From Hadesarchaea archaeon DG-33 (GTDB lineage: Archaea; Hadarchaeota; Hadarchaeia; Hadarchaeales; Hadarchaeaceae), in NCBI GenBank assembly GCA_001515185.1, contig LQHI01000055.1, positions 1 through 7,000 on the forward strand: a DNA stretch of 7,000 nucleotides, written 5' to 3'. Of the stretch, positions 5,368 through 7,000 are shown one piece after another (the stretch's first letter is position 1; every line of letters begins with the position of its first letter). Below the pieces are notes generated by a model. The model was given only the letters and a program-made list of their open reading frames with translations, did no database searches and was not told the DNA's origin. Made by a program: the position numbers and the translations under genes.

Positions 5368-5412
5368 TTTATCCACCTAATGGGCTAGTATTCGTATTAT
5401 TTTGTAAAAACT

Positions 5413-5425
5413 AATAAATATAATT
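5413..5425 (-). promoter_or_regulatory. Probable tfe TATA region
   Basis: The minus strand reads AATTATATTTATT, centred about 52 bases before the chosen ATG. Transcription starting about 25 bases downstream would give a leader near 26 bases, enough to carry the GGTGG site at 5373-5377. Confidence 0.4.
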
Positions 5426-5439
5426 AACGTACTTAGCGT

Positions 5440-5482
5440 CCGAAAAATACGAAAACCGTGGCTGTTTATTCGGTTTTTTCGG
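5440..5482. repeat. Interrupted inverted repeat upstream of the tfe promoter
   Basis: The right arm CGGTTTTTTCGG (5471-5482) pairs over all 12 bases with the left arm AAAACCG (5452-5458) and CCGAA (5440-5444), which are separated by a 7-base bulge (5445-5451). The loop is 12 bases. It lies about 15-70 bases upstream of the tfe TATA region, where an archaeal regulator could bind. CGAAAA-type repeats occur on both strands. Confidence 0.45.
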
Positions 5483-5565
5483 TTTTATTGCCTTTTAACT
5501 CGATATTAATCTAAATTTTCCATTAAAAAGCTTTTTTTCAAAGTTCAGAGCTTCCAAAAAGCCTA

Positions 5566-5633
5566 TTGGGGAAAAAGGCTGGTACAGCGACCCCAAATGA
5601 TGCTGATGCGCTGCTGTAACATTAAAAGCATCA
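5566..5633. other. Two adjacent potential hairpins, possible structured RNA or hflX 3' UTR element
   Basis: The first hairpin is TTGGGG (5566-5571) with CCCCAA (5591-5596), enclosing GCTG-GTA-CAGC (5578-5588) across an asymmetric internal loop. One base later TGATGCT (5598-5604) pairs with AGCATCA (5627-5633). They begin about 60 bases past the hflX stop, in a local G+C-rich island. The strand is undecided. I cannot match it to a known RNA family. Confidence 0.3.
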
Positions 5634-5696
5634 AACCCATAATTTTCAGCACTTTTTGATTATTCTCACGAGCAGGAAACAGTTTTTGCCGATATT

Positions 5697-6764
5697 TCAA
5701 GCAGGTTCTCTACTCCCGGAAACGTTCGTCCTTATTATCTCGATGAGTGAGCTCAGGTTGGTGTGCTTGAGCGCCGAGATGGGGATGGCAAACATCGTTA
5801 CGTCGTTTAGGGTCTTGAGCTTGCGTTCGAGTTCCTCGCGCGGAATGAGGTCGGCCTTGTTGAGAGCCGCGACCACCTTCACAGGGTACTCCGCCAGCAC
5901 CTCGCGGGACGCCCGAAACTTTCGGAGGATCTCGGGCAAAGGTTCGGCGACATCGAACACGAGCACCACGAGGTCGGCGAGGTAGATCTCCTCAAGCGTC
6001 GCCTTGAAGGCCTCAACCAGCCACGGGGGCAAACCGTCGATGAAACCTACGGTGTCAGTTAGCAAAATCATTCGGCTCGCGCGCATCGCCCGTGTGCGGG
6101 GCATAAGGGTGGTAAAAAGCATATCGTCCACCTCGGCTTTCGCAGCGGTGAGCGCGTTGAGCAGCGTTGATTTGCCTGCATTGGTATAGCCCGCTAGCGC
6201 CACAAGCTTGAACCCCCTCCTGTGCCTGCGCTTCCGTCGCTGCTCCCGCACGCTGGCGATCGACTTGAGTTTTCGCCTCAGATTCACGAGCTTCCGCTTG
6301 ACCATGTCGTAGCGGACATCCACCTCGTACTCACCCCCGCCCATCAAACCTGGCTGTTCGACCGACATGAGTGCTCGCACCTGTTCTCGAATTCTCGGCA
6401 TCTCGTAGCTCAGCCTCGCGTACTCGACCTGGAGCTTCGCCTCGGGTGATCCCGCGCGCATCGCGAATATTTCTAGGATGAGCTGGAAGCGATCGATTAC
6501 CTCGACTCCTACGAGCCGCGAGAGTTTGTAAGCCTGCGAGGGGGTTAGCTGGTTGTTAAAGACGACGCGGTTGGCCCCCTTCGAGCGGGTTAAATCCGCG
6601 AGTTCCTGAGCCTTACCTTTGCCTATGAGGTAAGCGGGGTCTGGCTTCCGTACTTGCTCGAGTACGCCGACGACCTCGTGGTTGAGCGTTCGCGCTAAAG
6701 CAGCAAGCTCCTCCAAGCTGGACCTTTCGCCGGGTGAGCGGCGTTCGGCGAGCACGACGCGCAT
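5697..6764 (-). CDS. hflX: Ribosome-associated GTPase HflX
   Basis: The 355-residue HflX is a ribosome-associated GTPase, known in bacteria to split or rescue stalled ribosomes. The N-terminal HflX domain (about 1-135) has PAYLIGKGKAQEL (43-55), VIDRFQLILEIFAMRA (89-104) and LQVEYARLSY (111-120). It is followed by the Gly-rich GLMGGGE loop (139-145) and a basic coiled-coil linker (150-184). The G domain carries G1 GYTNAGKST (192-200), G2 T218-T219, G3 DTVGF (237-241), G4 NKAD (302-305) and G5 SALK (330-333), all intact. It lacks the C-terminal extension of bacterial HflX, as expected for archaeal members near this length. Start is ATG with GGTG (complement of 6769-6772) four bases upstream. 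It is divergent from a secreted-protein gene with about 50 bases between starts. Codons favour G/C at the third position, unlike the middle block. Confidence 0.96.
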   Translation of the reverse strand: MRVVLAERRSPGERSSLEELAALARTLNHEVVGVLEQVRKPDPAYLIGKGKAQELADLTRSKGANRVVFNNQLTPSQAYKLSRLVGVEVIDRFQLILEIFAMRAGSPEAKLQVEYARLSYEMPRIREQVRALMSVEQPGLMGGGEYEVDVRYDMVKRKLVNLRRKLKSIASVREQRRKRRHRRGFKLVALAGYTNAGKSTLLNALTAAKAEVDDMLFTTLMPRTRAMRASRMILLTDTVGFIDGLPPWLVEAFKATLEEIYLADLVVLVFDVAEPLPEILRKFRASREVLAEYPVKVVAALNKADLIPREELERKLKTLNDVTMFAIPISALKHTNLSSLIEIIRTNVSGSREPA

Positions 6765-6773
6765 ATGGCACCA

Positions 6774-6782
6774 TTTAAATTA
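6774..6782 (+). promoter_or_regulatory. Possible TATA element for the rightward secreted-protein gene
   Basis: TTTAAATTA lies in the short gap between the divergent starts. Its distance to the rightward TTG (about 37 bases) fits a TATA box with a leader near 12 bases. It is too close to the hflX ATG to serve hflX with usual spacing. Confidence 0.35.
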
Positions 6783-6814
6783 TCGTGCGCAAATCAAAAA
6801 AGGTAGGGGATCAG

Positions 6815-7000
6815 TTGAAAAAACATCTGCTTTTACTTTTACTTTTTATTTTAGCAGCCACCGCACCCCCGGCGAAAGCGCAGCCGTCAAGCACTTACTA
6901 TGAGTTGGTGGAGTTGAGCTACACTATTAACGCAGACAGAACTCTCAACGCACACGAAAAATACGTTATTTACAATTCTTCCACTCAGACCTACATCTAC
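6815..7000 (+). CDS. Secreted or membrane-anchored protein with signal peptide, N-terminal 62 residues
   Basis: The frame runs off the right edge. From the TTG at 6815 the product begins with a textbook Sec signal peptide: basic MKKH, a hydrophobic core LLLLLLFILAATA (5-17), and a likely cleavage after A-K-A at 20-22, before QPSS. The mature start (from about 23) reads YYELVELSYTINADRTLNAHEKYVIYN, an alternating polar/hydrophobic pattern suggesting a beta-sandwich extracellular domain, but no family can be named from this fragment. The purine-rich AGGTAGGGGATC (6801-6812) serves as ribosome-binding site for the TTG. A GTG at 6785 is in frame and would merely lengthen the basic n-region, so the start is not fully fixed. 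It is divergent from hflX. Confidence 0.75.
   Translation, partial: MKKHLLLLLLFILAATAPPAKAQPSSTYYELVELSYTINADRTLNAHEKYVIYNSSTQTYIY

Larger units (their letters stand above)
5377..5696. other. 320-base intergenic region between hflX and tfe
   Basis: I see no credible gene here. The part near tfe is very A+T-rich and holds the TATA region and the interrupted inverted repeat. The part near hflX (about 5560-5635) is clearly richer in G+C than its flanks, at roughly half G+C by hand count over 5561-5620, and contains two adjacent potential hairpins (5566-5596 and 5598-5633). The rest shows only T and A runs. Confidence 0.6.

Noticed and set aside
5598..5633. Box C/D guide RNA, from TGATGC and CTGA words
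   Set aside because: The words are imperfect and wrongly spaced, and no complete C, D', C', D set can be laid out on either strand.
563..5640. A 25-codon leftward reading frame at 5563-5640 between hflX and tfe, considered as a small gene
   Set aside because: It has no convincing ribosome-binding site or recognisable composition, and it coincides with the hairpin-forming island, which explains the sequence better.
5656..5985. Rightward open frame opposite the hflX 3' end
   Set aside because: It is antisense to the intact G domain of hflX and its composition is explained by hflX codon bias. No family resemblance is seen.
1..7000. CRISPR array or toxin-antitoxin/defence genes
   Set aside because: There are no regularly spaced repeats and no Cas, nuclease or toxin-like proteins. 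The radical SAM gene lacks the features of viperin-type defence enzymes and has a B12-type N-terminal domain instead.

Overview
The window is archaeal. It holds a transcription factor E (TFE) gene with a winged helix and zinc ribbon, a compact HflX GTPase without the bacterial C-terminal extension, a tRNA-Val interrupted by a bulge-helix-bulge intron, GGTG/GGTGA ribosome-binding sites, and several UUG starts. The lineage cannot be fixed from the sequence. The zinc-ribbon/four-helix membrane gene pair and the non-canonical tRNA intron make me lean towards a TACK-type archaeon such as Bathyarchaeia, as an inference only.

Layout. Left (3-1220): the C-terminal part of a membrane-anchored DUF155/RMD1-like protein, then tRNA-Val(UAC) with a 17-nt intron in the D arm, then a convergent HD-domain gene whose stop codon touches the tRNA CCA end. 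Middle (about 1281-4682): a visibly A+T-richer block. It has a rightward set (zinc-ribbon two-helix membrane protein, four-helix membrane protein, and a decayed second copy of the zinc-ribbon gene) facing a leftward pair (B12-type radical SAM enzyme followed 9 bases later by a multi-spanning Cys/His membrane protein). Near-identical 25-base direct repeats (1256-1280 and 4683-4707) bracket this block. Right (4786-7000): leftward tfe and hflX in G+C-richer sequence, separated by a 320-base gap containing tfe promoter elements and possible RNA structure, then the start of a rightward secreted-protein gene.

Functions. tfe (transcription initiation), hflX (ribosome-associated GTPase) and the tRNA are housekeeping genes. 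The middle block is accessory: small membrane proteins with zinc-binding Cys clusters, and a radical SAM/membrane-protein pair that probably acts on one substrate. No function can be assigned to either set from sequence alone. The best-supported unusual feature is the tRNA D-arm intron. The most open questions are the bracketed A+T-rich block and its tandem, partly decayed zinc-ribbon paralogues.
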